From NCBI RefSeq assembly GCF_022398325.1, contig NZ_JAKEVD010000004.1, positions 979-43,717 of the forward strand: a stretch of DNA of 42,739 bases, given 5' to 3'. The notes below the pieces were generated by a model, which saw nothing but the letters and a program-made list of their open reading frames with translations, was not told the origin of the DNA and did no database searches. Of this stretch, positions 1 to 8,589 are shown piece by piece (positions within the stretch are counted from its first letter, which is position 1; each line of letters starts with the position of its first letter). Made by a program: the position numbers and the translations under genes. This DNA is from Shewanella sp. Isolate13. Its GTDB lineage: Bacteria; Pseudomonadota; Gammaproteobacteria; Enterobacterales; Shewanellaceae.

Positions 1-110
1 CTATCTAGCGTTTACGCTGGGTAGTTGGCCTGCTGTGCCGTGTCAGTGGATGCGCATTATAGGGAGATTTGAGGCGAGCGCAAGCGCTTTTTGAAAGAAA
101 AATACATTTA
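1..110 (-). promoter_or_regulatory. rRNA operon P1-type promoter reading leftward out of the window
   Basis: On the minus strand there is a TATAAT -10 box (61 to 56) with a TTGCGC -35 box (83 to 78) and a 16-bp spacer. The -10 is followed by an 8-base GC-rich discriminator (GCGCATCC) and a likely +1 A at 47, then CTGACACGG. This closely matches E. coli rrn P1 promoters as I remember them (TATAAT, GCGCCACC, A, CTGACACGG). The A/T-rich stretch at about 88-120 would be the UP element. The rRNA genes themselves must lie to the left of base 1 and are not visible. Stringent and growth-rate control is expected from the GC-rich discriminator. Confidence 0.85.
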
Positions 111-147
111 ATTTTTATACCTTTACTAGGCACAGTTAACCAACAAG

Positions 148-156
148 TTATCCACA
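148..156 (+). promoter_or_regulatory. Consensus DnaA box (TTATCCACA), isolated
   Basis: This is an exact match to the high-affinity DnaA box, about 90 bp upstream of the predicted rRNA promoter start. I see only one perfect copy and no AT-rich 13-mer array or dnaA gene, so it is not evidence for an origin. It could be a regulatory DnaA site or a chance match. Confidence 0.35.
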
Positions 157-159
157 GAG

Positions 160-466
160 TTACGCAAAAAACACAATAAAACTGAAGCGAGCACACACAA
201 CCTAGAGTGCTAAAAGCGTATCAAAGCTTCTTTTTAGCAAGCTAAACGATGACTAAACCATTAAGAGGCGTTTAAAAGCCTCAAGTTTCAACCATAAATA
301 CACAGCTCTTAATAATTAAGCACATGATTACGATCGAAAGCTTCTGTCAAAGGGAGTTAAATACTAAAACAGGAATCTTGCTATATATAGAGAGTCACTA
401 ACCATATATATGAAAAGTGTCTCTACTATAAGGTAAAGGTGAAGACACCGAGCAATTACATAATGA
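160..466. other. Gene-free spacer upstream of the rRNA promoter
   Basis: I see no convincing gene or RNA in this AT-rich stretch. It lies between the leftward rRNA promoter and the terminator region of the deacetylase gene. It probably holds only upstream elements of the rRNA promoter (Fis-type sites cannot be called by eye). Confidence 0.4.
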
Positions 467-535
467 AAAGCCAGTAACGAGTATAGCTCGGCTACTGGCT
501 TTGGAAGATGCTAAACACCTTTATATAGGGTGTTT
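467..535 (-). terminator. Tandem hairpins downstream of the deacetylase gene
   Basis: A 10-bp perfect stem (AAAGCCAGTA 467-476 with TACTGGCTTT 493-502) has an internal CGAG/CTCG extension, and on the minus strand it is followed by TTTT. A second 7-bp stem (AAACACC 513-519 with GGTGTTT 529-535) lies nearer the stop codon. Together they probably terminate the leftward deacetylase transcript and insulate the rRNA promoter region. Confidence 0.6.
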
Positions 536-543
536 GGTAAATG

Positions 544-1590
544 TTATTCAGCAATCCACTGTCCGTTCGATTTTGGTCGAACCCAAGGTTGCGAAAACCA
601 GTAGTAGCTTCCTTTGCTCTTACTCGGAGCCGTACAGTTATAACGTGAACGCCCTGCGGGCAGATCCAGCTCAGCCTGAATGCTGAACTCATTGTCAGAG
701 ATCCAGTTAGGTTTCTTAGCCCCTTGACCTTGAATAAAGCACATTAGCTGTGAGGCATTGATATCACTCATATCCAAGGTAACCTTTATTTCTGGGCGCC
801 ATTGGCCTTGAGAAAGTTCAGGGTTACTATTAGTTTGGGCAAGTACTGGCATATTCAAACTATGTAGCTTCACCTTTAAACTATTTAGATCGGCGTAGAC
901 GCCAGCAACAGGAAAACGAGGCAGTGCCGTTAACGGCGAATAAGGGCCCGCTGCACCGGACTGCTGACCAAATGCCACAAAGCCATGCTTGTCGAGCATC
1001 TCTTCTATCTGCTCATTATATTCACCATAAGGGTAAGCCAGCATTTTCAGATTCTGACCAGTGGCCTTTGCTATCTCATTTTCTGTTCGTAGGATATTAC
1101 TCTCGATACGCGCTAACCATTGCGCATCGGTTTCTCCCGTCAACTTACGAATAAGATGCTCATGCCCCCAACTGTGATTGGCAATTTCTGCCCCCTCTTC
1201 AGATAAAGTAATCAGCTGCTGCCAACTCATCATTTCACCATACTCTTTTAGAATAGGCTCCACCGAGACAAAAAGGGTGTAGGGGAATTTATATTGCTTT
1301 AAAATGGGGTGCGCTGTATTAGCAATACTGCGATAACCATCATCGAAGGTAATCGCTATCGTTTTTGCAGGCAGCGCTTTCTTAGCCTTAATTGACTCCA
1401 CCACAGTTGAAAGTGGCACTACATTGAAGTTGTTTTCCGCCAGGTACTGCATCTGCTCTTTAAATTGAGCAGGGGTAACGCTGGTGATCGCTGGCGTACT
1501 ATCCGAAACATGATGATACTGTAATATCACCGTCGCGTGAGCCGAAAAACCTGTCAGCGCGAGTAGCGCTAGCAACACGTTTTTAACCAT
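544..1590 (-). CDS. Secreted polysaccharide deacetylase (CE4/NodB family)
   Basis: The protein has 348 residues. Residues 1-19 form a signal peptide ending SAHA. A NodB-type domain follows: the YHHV entry motif near 25, TFDDGY at 81-86 (catalytic base and metal-binding aspartates) and the metal-binding HxxxH at 139-143 (HSWGH). The C-terminal ~100 residues look like an extra beta-rich module. CE4 enzymes remove N- or O-acetyl groups from polysaccharides or peptidoglycan in the envelope; the substrate cannot be told from sequence. The gene is divergent from the MATE gene with only 18 bp between start codons, and ends at the tandem hairpins. The family call is firm and the substrate unknown. 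Confidence 0.85.
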   Translation of the reverse strand: MVKNVLLALLALTGFSAHATVILQYHHVSDSTPAITSVTPAQFKEQMQYLAENNFNVVPLSTVVESIKAKKALPAKTIAITFDDGYRSIANTAHPILKQYKFPYTLFVSVEPILKEYGEMMSWQQLITLSEEGAEIANHSWGHEHLIRKLTGETDAQWLARIESNILRTENEIAKATGQNLKMLAYPYGEYNEQIEEMLDKHGFVAFGQQSGAAGPYSPLTALPRFPVAGVYADLNSLKVKLHSLNMPVLAQTNSNPELSQGQWRPEIKVTLDMSDINASQLMCFIQGQGAKKPNWISDNEFSIQAELDLPAGRSRYNCTAPSKSKGSYYWFSQPWVRPKSNGQWIAE

Positions 1591-1608
1591 AAATATTAGA
1601 CCTCTAGA

Positions 1609-2940
1609 ATGATTGCCTTATTGTTAAACCCACAAAAAAATCGACAATTACTTGCACTCGCACTGCCGATGATTTTATCAAATATCACGGTGCCACTGCT
1701 GGGACTCGTCGATACCGCCGTTGTTGGACATCTTAGTAACGCCTATTATTTGGGCGGCGTGGCAGTTGGGTCAACGATTATAACCTTAATTTTGTGGTTG
1801 CTAGGATTTTTACGCATGGCAACTACAGGATTAGTTGCTCAAGCCTATGGTGCAAACGACACCCAGCAACAGTTTAGACTCTTGGTACAAGCAGCAAGTC
1901 TAGCACTGATGTTCGGTATTGCAGCCATAGCGCTACAGTTACCTATCGTTAATTTAGCGATGGCAATGTCTGATGCCAGTATCGAAGTCGAACGCTATTG
2001 TCGGGAATATTTCCAGATCCGGATCTGGTCGACCCCGTTTGCACTGATGAACTTAGTACTACTTGGCTGGCTACTCGGCAGGCAGCAGCCCAAAGCGGCG
2101 ATGTGGCAGCTGATTGTAGCCAACCTAGTGAATATAGTCTTAGATGTTCTCTTTGTTCTAGCGCTTGGCTGGGGCGTAAAAGGGGCAGCTATCGCATCGG
2201 TATGCGCCGATATTGCTGGCTTCGCAGTGGCTCTGACTATGGTGCGCGGCCAGCTCTGCAAACTCGGTGACTTTAAGCTGATTCAAATCGCCAAGCAACT
2301 ATCACTGCAAAGCTACGCCAAGCTAATGAGTTTAAACACAGATATTTTTATTCGTAGCCTTTGTCTGCAGCTGTCATTTGCTTTTATGACCTTCTATGGG
2401 GCCGGCTTAGGTGATAACACCGTTGCCGCTAATGCGGTGTTACTCAACCTACTACTTCTTATCTCCTACGCACTCGATGGCATAGCCTACTATGCTGAGG
2501 CCGAGGTCGGACGCGCTCATGGCCAGAAAAATAGCCGCTTAATGCAAGAATCTGTGGCTCTCGCCTGGGCTTGGTCCGCCATCGCTGCACTAGGTTTTAC
2601 GGTGTTCTTTACCCTTGTGGGGTCACAGATTATCTCTATGCTCACCAGTATCAGTGAGGTGCGAGCCGTGGCCGAGCAATACTTGATTTGGGTGATATTC
2701 CTGCCTCTGCTCGCCTTTGGCTCCTACCTTTTCGATGGTGTCTATATTGGTGCGGCGCAAGGAAAGGTGATGCGTAACAGCATGATCTTATCGACCTTTG
2801 GTGTGTTTTTCCCGGTTTGGTATCTGTTAGAGCCACAAGGTAACTTTGCCTTATGGGCAGCGATGAGCTGTTTTATGTTGGCTCGTAGTGCTTCATTATC
2901 GCTGCACTACTACTTCAAACTCAGGCTGGTACTGGACTAA
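1609..2940 (+). CDS. dinF: MATE-family multidrug/toxin exporter, DinF type
   Basis: The 443-residue, very hydrophobic protein fits 12 membrane helices. The N-terminal LPMILSNITVPLLGLVDTAV block and the LRMATTGLVAQAYGA block match E. coli DinF. MATE proteins export cationic drugs or toxic metabolites using Na+ or H+ gradients; E. coli DinF is linked to oxidative and bile-salt stress. The start is the first ATG of the frame and fits the family length, but no clear ribosome-binding site precedes it, and the opposite gene starts 18 bp away. It is probably monocistronic and ends at a strong bidirectional terminator. Confidence 0.85.
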   Translation: MIALLLNPQKNRQLLALALPMILSNITVPLLGLVDTAVVGHLSNAYYLGGVAVGSTIITLILWLLGFLRMATTGLVAQAYGANDTQQQFRLLVQAASLALMFGIAAIALQLPIVNLAMAMSDASIEVERYCREYFQIRIWSTPFALMNLVLLGWLLGRQQPKAAMWQLIVANLVNIVLDVLFVLALGWGVKGAAIASVCADIAGFAVALTMVRGQLCKLGDFKLIQIAKQLSLQSYAKLMSLNTDIFIRSLCLQLSFAFMTFYGAGLGDNTVAANAVLLNLLLLISYALDGIAYYAEAEVGRAHGQKNSRLMQESVALAWAWSAIAALGFTVFFTLVGSQIISMLTSISEVRAVAEQYLIWVIFLPLLAFGSYLFDGVYIGAAQGKVMRNSMILSTFGVFFPVWYLLEPQGNFALWAAMSCFMLARSASLSLHYYFKLRLVLD

Positions 2941-2961
2941 TTACCGTCTCTTCAAGCATAA

Positions 2962-2987
2962 AAAACGCGACCATTTGGTCGCGTTTT
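2962..2987. terminator. Bidirectional terminator between dinF and nfuA
   Basis: A perfect inverted repeat (AAAACGCGACC 2962-2972, GGTCGCGTTTT 2977-2987) has T/A tracts on both sides. It serves the convergent dinF and nfuA genes. Confidence 0.9.
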
Positions 2988-3006
2988 ATTTATTCATGTC
3001 GCTGTA

Positions 3007-3585
3007 TTACTGGTAAGAATGAGCACCATGCTGGTGTTCTGTCACATCTTTAACGCCAGTTAATTCGCCTGGGAACTGTTCAAGTAACTGCTTCTCGATG
3101 CCATCTTTTAGAGTCACATCAACCATTGAACAACCATTACAACCACCACCAAACTGAAGTACTGCGATGCCGTCTTCGGTGATTTCGACTAGCATGATGT
3201 TACCACCATGGCTGGCAAGTTGTGGGTTGATTTCAGACTGGATCATGTACTCGATTCGCTCAGTCAAAGGCGCATCGTCAGACACTTTACGCATCTTCGC
3301 GTTTGGCGCCTTAAGTGTTAGCTGAGAACCAAGTTGGTCAGTCACATAGTCGATGCTAGCTTCTTCTAGGAAAGGAGCGCTCTTCTCATCAACCATGGCG
3401 CTAAAGCCATTGAACTCTAACTCTGTATCATCTGCTTCTACAGCATCGGGTGGACAATATGAAACACCACACTCAGCCTGAGCTGTGCCAGGGCTGATAA
3501 CGAATACTCGAATGTGGGTTCCTTCAGGCTGATCTGATAACAATTTAACAAAATGCGCCTGAGCTGCTTCGGAAATGGTAATCAT
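3007..3585 (-). CDS. nfuA: Fe-S biogenesis protein NfuA
   Basis: The protein has 192 residues (E. coli NfuA has 191). The N-terminal ~100 residues form a degenerate A-type (IscA-like) domain. The C-terminal Nfu domain carries the cluster-binding CNGC motif at 149-152 inside [13 protein letters not shown]. Two subunits hold a [4Fe-4S] cluster through these cysteines and pass it to target enzymes, especially under oxidative stress or iron limitation. It is convergent with dinF and shares its terminator. It sits in the same district as bioH and comF, as it does in E. coli (nfuA is also called gntY). Confidence 0.95.
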   Translation of the reverse strand: MITISEAAQAHFVKLLSDQPEGTHIRVFVISPGTAQAECGVSYCPPDAVEADDTELEFNGFSAMVDEKSAPFLEEASIDYVTDQLGSQLTLKAPNAKMRKVSDDAPLTERIEYMIQSEINPQLASHGGNIMLVEITEDGIAVLQFGGGCNGCSMVDVTLKDGIEKQLLEQFPGELTGVKDVTEHQHGAHSYQ

Positions 3586-3794
3586 GAAAACATGCTCCGT
3601 CAGGAGTAAACCTGAGTGTTTTAGTAAGAATTAGCCCTATAATACTCTTACTCTGCACTCCTTTGTAGCCCCTATCCCTCACAGTTTGAGAATAAACACC
3701 ATCCAGATCACAGTTTTTTATCATATCCGGCTGTGGTTTTGTCAACGCCGAGCTGCTAATTTAATAACAATATTATAAATATAATGAAAAACCC

Positions 3795-6335
3795 ATGCTC
3801 AGAATCTGCCTCGTTTTTTTATACGCCTTTTTAATATCATCCTCTTTTTTTGCCGAAGCGAAGAAGACGCGTTTAACAGACAGTCCCCTATATGGCGTAA
3901 ACACGGTTAGTCCAGAGGAGTTTTTAGGCTATCCCCTCGGAGAGCGTTTACTGCGCCACGATCAGATCAATTACTACCTCAAAGAGATAGCCAAACAAAA
4001 CCCCAGAGTATCACTGGAAAATACAGGACATAGCCATGAGGCTAGGCAGCAGTTAACCGCCGTTATCACCTCAGTAGAGAATCAAAACAAACTCGATGAG
4101 ATCTTAGCTCAGCGACAGCAGATCAAATACCAGGGTAAGCAAGGTGGACCACTAATCATCTGGTTGGCCTACTCTATTCACGGTGATGAGATCAGCGGCG
4201 CCCATAGTGCACTACAACTTAGCCATATGTTAGCCACCAGCGAAGAAAAGTGGGTCACAGAGTTGCTGGAACAGGCGGTAGTTCTTATCACCCCAAGCCA
4301 AAACCCCGACGGGCTCGACCGATTTTCAACTTGGGCCAATGGCTATGCAGGTAAAGTTGTCGTTAGCGACCCCAATCATAAAGAGCATAAGCAGGGCTGG
4401 CCGACGGGTCGAAGCAACCATTACTTCGCCGATCTCAATCGCGATTGGCTATTCCTGCGCCACCCCGAATCCCAAGGCCGCGTAGCACTATTTCACCGCT
4501 GGCAACCCCACTATGTGGGTGACTTCCATGAGATGGGCCATAACTACAGTTACTTTTTTCAGCCCGGCGTGCCCGAGCGAACCCACCCACTCACACCAGC
4601 AGGCAACCAGAAGTTAACAGCAAAACTCGCCGCCTATCACCAAGCGGCACTCGATGAGAAAAAACAGAGCTATTTTAGCCGCCAACTATTCGATGATTTC
4701 TTCTATGGTAAAGGCTCTACCTACCCAGATATCAATGGCGCAATTGGCGTGCTGTTTGAGCAAGCCAGCGCTCGTGGACAACAGCAGGACTCAATCAATG
4801 GCGTAGTTCACTTTCAACAAGCTATAGAGAACCAATATGCAACGTCCATTTCCAGTCTAAAAGGCGCTCTAGCGTTAAAGTCTGAACTAGAGCAATACCA
4901 AGCGGAATTTTTTAACGACAAGCATCAAAAAGCGATGCGAAAAAAGCCTCGCCAAGCGGGGTTGCTGCTCAGCACGAACAATGACCCAAGCAGAATTCGA
5001 GCGTTAGCCCATCTACTCAACCAACACCAGATCGAATACTACTACCTCACCAATAAACTCACTCAAGGTGGCGTGGATTTTGATGTCGACAGCAGTATTT
5101 TTATCCCTAACAAGCAGGCACAAAGCGCACTACTTAGCGCAATGTTTGACGATAGAACCGAATTTATCGACCCGACTTTTTATGATATCTCGACCTGGAG
5201 CCTACAACACGCATTCGATCTGTCAGTACGTCGTAATGTCAAACTTGAGCTAACTGTTTTAAGCCAAAGCCCAGCTCAGTTTTCATTACCAACATGGAAT
5301 GATGATGCCGTCGCCTTACTCATTGACTGGCGCGATAGCCAAGCCGCGGTATTACTACAGCAACTACTCAATCAAGAGATAAAAGTTAAGTTTGCCGCTA
5401 AGCCATTTAGTATTTTGACTGGTGATGGTGAAATAGATTTTGTAGCCGGAACCCTGCAAGTCCCACTCAAACAGGATGGCTTATCGGCGAGTGAAATACG
5501 CCAAGGTGTAAAACAGTTAGCACAAGAGTTTAAGGTCGATGTTATAGCGACCAATACCAGCAGCGCGACTAAGGGAATCGATCTCGGCAGCCCTGATTTT
5601 AAGCCTATAAAGCCGATTCGACCTCTCGTTGTTAGCGGTAAAGGGACTTCGATTGCCGAGGTTGGTCAGCTCTGGTACTACTTAGATAACACTCTAGGCG
5701 TAGCTACCACGCTCATCGACAGTAACGATCTTGCATCAATAACATTAACCGATTACAGCCATGTACTACTAGCCGATGGCAACTATAAAACCTTAAATGA
5801 TCGCCTTGCTCGCAAGCTGGGTCAGTTTGCCTCTGAAGGTGGTGTAGTCATTGCCCAAAAAGGCGCACTGAATTGGTTAAGTGACTCCAACCTACTCGCG
5901 ACCGATCTTCGCAGTGAACGTTTTTATAAGCAGCTATTTACTGCCGATGGATTGTCCTTCGAGCAGAAATCGGACTTCAATGCCAAACAGCAGATTGGCG
6001 GTGCGATTGTCGAGCTAAAGTTAGATACGAGCCATCCTCTCAGCTTTGGGCTTAATGGTGATCGTCTGCCAGTGATGAAAAACAAAGTATTAGGCTTCTC
6101 ACCGAGCAGCAAAGCCTTTTCAGTCGCGGCGAGCTATGCTTCTCAGCCACTGCTGAGCGGCTATCTGGCCAAAGAGTACCAGAGCAGCTTTAGTCATTCC
6201 CCCGCAATGATTATCGAGTCACGTAACAAGGGCGCCGTGGTAGCGCTAGCCGATAATCTGCTGTTCAGAAATATTTGGCTTGGAGCTGAGAAAGCCTACG
6301 CCAATGCGCTCTACTTCATTCCGGCGCTACATTAA
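3795..6335 (+). CDS. Secreted M14-family zinc carboxypeptidase
   Basis: The protein has 846 residues with a signal peptide of about 22 residues (hydrophobic core, ending FAEA). The M14 domain covers about 45-380. The zinc ligands look to be H129 and E132 in IHGDE and H245 in GDFHEMGHN; the family signatures NPDGLDR and LNRDW are present. The C-terminal ~450 residues have no obvious catalytic motif and resemble the long C-terminal regions of large M14 proteins in marine Gammaproteobacteria. It likely trims peptides in the periplasm or outside the cell. The ATG at 3795 has no good Shine-Dalgarno sequence, but the signal peptide starts there. It is a single gene, convergent with comF. Confidence 0.85.
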   Translation: MLRICLVFLYAFLISSSFFAEAKKTRLTDSPLYGVNTVSPEEFLGYPLGERLLRHDQINYYLKEIAKQNPRVSLENTGHSHEARQQLTAVITSVENQNKLDEILAQRQQIKYQGKQGGPLIIWLAYSIHGDEISGAHSALQLSHMLATSEEKWVTELLEQAVVLITPSQNPDGLDRFSTWANGYAGKVVVSDPNHKEHKQGWPTGRSNHYFADLNRDWLFLRHPESQGRVALFHRWQPHYVGDFHEMGHNYSYFFQPGVPERTHPLTPAGNQKLTAKLAAYHQAALDEKKQSYFSRQLFDDFFYGKGSTYPDINGAIGVLFEQASARGQQQDSINGVVHFQQAIENQYATSISSLKGALALKSELEQYQAEFFNDKHQKAMRKKPRQAGLLLSTNNDPSRIRALAHLLNQHQIEYYYLTNKLTQGGVDFDVDSSIFIPNKQAQSALLSAMFDDRTEFIDPTFYDISTWSLQHAFDLSVRRNVKLELTVLSQSPAQFSLPTWNDDAVALLIDWRDSQAAVLLQQLLNQEIKVKFAAKPFSILTGDGEIDFVAGTLQVPLKQDGLSASEIRQGVKQLAQEFKVDVIATNTSSATKGIDLGSPDFKPIKPIRPLVVSGKGTSIAEVGQLWYYLDNTLGVATTLIDSNDLASITLTDYSHVLLADGNYKTLNDRLARKLGQFASEGGVVIAQKGALNWLSDSNLLATDLRSERFYKQLFTADGLSFEQKSDFNAKQQIGGAIVELKLDTSHPLSFGLNGDRLPVMKNKVLGFSPSSKAFSVAASYASQPLLSGYLAKEYQSSFSHSPAMIIESRNKGAVVALADNLLFRNIWLGAEKAYANALYFIPALH

Positions 6336-6372
6336 TACTCGTAGACATGGCCCTTGTGACCATATCATTACA

Positions 6373-7137
6373 CTATTTTCCTGGTGCCTCGGCTCTCGCT
6401 AGGCACCAAACTTGTACCTGAGTGTGCTTTCGCTGCAATAGTCTCGCAATCTCATCCACCGTGGTACCCGTGGTCACCACATCATCAATTAACGCCACTC
6501 GCTGCCAGTTAAAATCGTCAGAGAGAGTGAAGGCATCTTTAAGGTTTTTACGGCGCAACTTACCTGACAGTCCCGCCTGAGGCTGAGTTTCTCTCACTCT
6601 TAGCAGTACATTATCAACAAGGGGGATCCCCAAACGCTTAGAAAGTGCCTGCGCGATTAGCCAAGCCTGATTAAAACCGCGTTGTTGTAGTCTTTTTTCA
6701 TGTAGTGGCACCGCTATCAACACCTGCGGCAGATCGGTGAAACCTAAATATTCTAGATATAGAATACGCTGCACTAGCGCATCGACCAGCACATCTATCA
6801 CAGCAAACTGCGCCTGATACTTTATCTGTCCAATCCAATGGCCTAGACCTTGGTGATAGCTACAGGGAGCGATAACACTTAAAGGTGTCGATGCCAGACA
6901 ATGGCCACAAAAAGCCATTAGCAGCGGGATCTCACCACCACATCCCAAGCAAACTGGCGTTTGATAACGACTGGCATGCAAGCACACGCTGCAGACCCCT
7001 CGGTTACTAGACTCTATCTGTTGATGGCACATTAAACAGCGATTGGGTAAAATTGCTGCCAGCCACCGAGTCCAAGGTGCTTTCTTGATAATGAATTCCT
7101 TTTCATTGTTAAGTCTCAACGCTAACCCATGAGGCAT
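6373..7137 (-). CDS. comF: ComF-family phosphoribosyltransferase-like protein (GntX type)
   Basis: The protein has up to 254 residues. CxxC pairs near residues 34-37, 49-52, 63-66 and 77-80 form an N-terminal zinc-finger region. The phosphoribosyltransferase signature (DDVVTTGTT, about 218-226) lies near the C terminus. ComF proteins act in DNA uptake in naturally competent bacteria; in E. coli (GntX/YhgH) the orthologue is needed to use DNA as a nutrient. The first ATG gives an N terminus of about 30 residues before the first CxxC, overlapping the divergent bioH start. E. coli GntX is shorter there, so an internal TTG or GTG start is possible. Confidence 0.85.
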   Translation of the reverse strand: MPHGLALRLNNEKEFIIKKAPWTRWLAAILPNRCLMCHQQIESSNRGVCSVCLHASRYQTPVCLGCGGEIPLLMAFCGHCLASTPLSVIAPCSYHQGLGHWIGQIKYQAQFAVIDVLVDALVQRILYLEYLGFTDLPQVLIAVPLHEKRLQQRGFNQAWLIAQALSKRLGIPLVDNVLLRVRETQPQAGLSGKLRRKNLKDAFTLSDDFNWQRVALIDDVVTTGTTVDEIARLLQRKHTQVQVWCLARAEAPGK

Positions 7138-7140
7138 AAA

Positions 7141-7908
7141 ATGAGTTTAACCAAGCTATATATCGAATCTATCGGCGAAGGGCCCGATCTAGTGATGCTT
7201 CATGGTTGGGGGGTTAACAGCGCCGTATTTGCGCCACTGCAAGGCGCATTGACTAAGTATAGGATTCACTTCGTTGATCTGCCGGGATTTGGCGATAGCC
7301 AAGCCGTTGAGGGAGATATCCACGACTGGCTTAATGCTATCTTAGAGGTTGTGCCACAACAGGCAATCTGGGCTGGTTGGTCTTTGGGAGGGTTAGTCGC
7401 AACACTTGCCGCCATACACCATCCGCGACGTGTTTCAGCCTTGTGCACCATAGCATCATCCCCTTGCTTTATGGCCAATGACAACTGGCCAGGGATCGCA
7501 CCTGAAGTATTAAATCAATTCGCGCAACAGCTGACCCACGATCTCGATAAAACCGTTGAGCGTTTTCTTGCAATTCAGGCCATGGGAAGTGCAACCGCCA
7601 AAGGCGATATCAAACAGCTACGTGAATTAGTGCTGGCTAAGCCTAAAGCACAGCAATCTGCATTAGCCCAAGGATTAACCATGCTGGAACGTGTCGATCT
7701 GCGCAGCCAGCTAGCCCAGATTGGTCAACCTTGGCTCAGAGTCTGGGGACGATTAGATGGTCTAGTGCCCCGTAGAGTCATCACTACGATGCCGCAACTT
7801 AGCCGAAGCCAAGACCTACTAATCAACAAAGCCTCCCACGCACCGTTTATTAGCCATCAGCAGGAGTTTGTCGAAGGCTTTAATCAATGGCTAGATGAAC
7901 TAGTCTGA
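7141..7908 (+). CDS. bioH: Pimeloyl-[acyl-carrier protein] methyl ester esterase BioH
   Basis: This 255-residue alpha/beta hydrolase starts at 7141, not 7129, because GAGG (7131-7134) sits six bases upstream and the N terminus then aligns with E. coli BioH. The HGWG oxyanion motif (21-24) and the GWSLGG nucleophile elbow (Ser81) are present, with the catalytic Asp in WGRLDGLVP and His in ASHAPF. BioH hydrolyses pimeloyl-ACP methyl ester, ending the BioC-started synthesis of the biotin precursor. The comF-bioH divergent pair with overlapping 5' ends matches the arrangement known in E. coli and other gammaproteobacteria. Confidence 0.93.
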   Translation: MSLTKLYIESIGEGPDLVMLHGWGVNSAVFAPLQGALTKYRIHFVDLPGFGDSQAVEGDIHDWLNAILEVVPQQAIWAGWSLGGLVATLAAIHHPRRVSALCTIASSPCFMANDNWPGIAPEVLNQFAQQLTHDLDKTVERFLAIQAMGSATAKGDIKQLRELVLAKPKAQQSALAQGLTMLERVDLRSQLAQIGQPWLRVWGRLDGLVPRRVITTMPQLSRSQDLLINKASHAPFISHQQEFVEGFNQWLDELV

Positions 7909-8027
7909 TATAAAAGCATTTTGTTATTCTAGATTTGCCCAACATAAAGCCAACTAGTCAATATTGTTAGCTTTATTTCCCGCCCCGAATTGGTTAATAT
8001 TTAATCGAGACTTTATAGGGGAACATT

Positions 8028-8525
8028 ATGTTAGTGGTGACCAACTATCCCAACGTGCCGATTGCAACATCTAATGCTGCAACCGATTCTGCGCGCACGG
8101 ATGGTCAACAGCGTCCACCGATTATCCCCCCACAGCAAGCAACTAAAGGCCACGAAGAGCGTGCCTTTAATCCACAACATGAACGTACTGCCGAACATGC
8201 TCAAAGCCAAGCTAAGCTGCGCGAGTCTGTGCAACAGAAGCAGCAGGGTCAGTCCCAACAGCAAGAGCAATCGGGTCAAGAAAAGCAGAAACAGCATACC
8301 GCACTCAACCTAAAACAGTTGCTTAGCCAACGCAGGCCACTCAAGCGCAGCGATATCAAGATCCCAGAACAAGTTGTTGCTAGTAGCGATGTGAAGAGTG
8401 AAAACAAAACAACCATGCCTAATGAGCCCCTACAGTTTTATCAAGCTTTTGGCGTCCGTATAGAAGCGTTTTACCACCAGCGCACTGAGCCCAATAATCC
8501 CCCCGGCTTTTTAGAGACCGCATAA
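8028..8525 (+). CDS. Glutamine-rich protein of unknown function
   Basis: This is a 165-residue hydrophilic protein that I do not recognise. A good ribosome-binding site (AGGGGAA) precedes the ATG. Residues 25-60 are rich in P, H, E and R; 70-93 are mostly Q, K, E and S (low complexity). The C-terminal ~30 residues, with an F/Y-rich segment and a PPGF near the end, look ordered and may be the conserved part. There is no signal peptide or membrane segment. It sits between bioH and tex with its own strong bidirectional terminator, so it is probably transcribed alone or with bioH. The reading frame is credible because of the start signal and terminator. Confidence 0.7.
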   Translation: MLVVTNYPNVPIATSNAATDSARTDGQQRPPIIPPQQATKGHEERAFNPQHERTAEHAQSQAKLRESVQQKQQGQSQQQEQSGQEKQKQHTALNLKQLLSQRRPLKRSDIKIPEQVVASSDVKSENKTTMPNEPLQFYQAFGVRIEAFYHQRTEPNNPPGFLETA

Positions 8526-8557
8526 AAAAACCGACAAACTCAGTTGTCGGTTTTTTT
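8524..8557. terminator. Bidirectional terminator between the Q-rich gene and tex
   Basis: A perfect 14-bp inverted repeat has arms at 8524-8537 and 8544-8557. Each arm is made of a 7-base A or T run and CCGACAA or its complement, with a 6-base loop. It is a textbook hairpin with T tracts in both directions, lying between two convergent genes. Confidence 0.95.
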
Positions 8558-8589
8558 GTATCTCACGTTGCGCTTTATCGGACTTAGGA

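Noticed and set aside
148..156. Chromosomal replication origin
   Set aside because: There is only one perfect DnaA box, no dnaA, rpmH or mnmE neighbours and no array of boxes.
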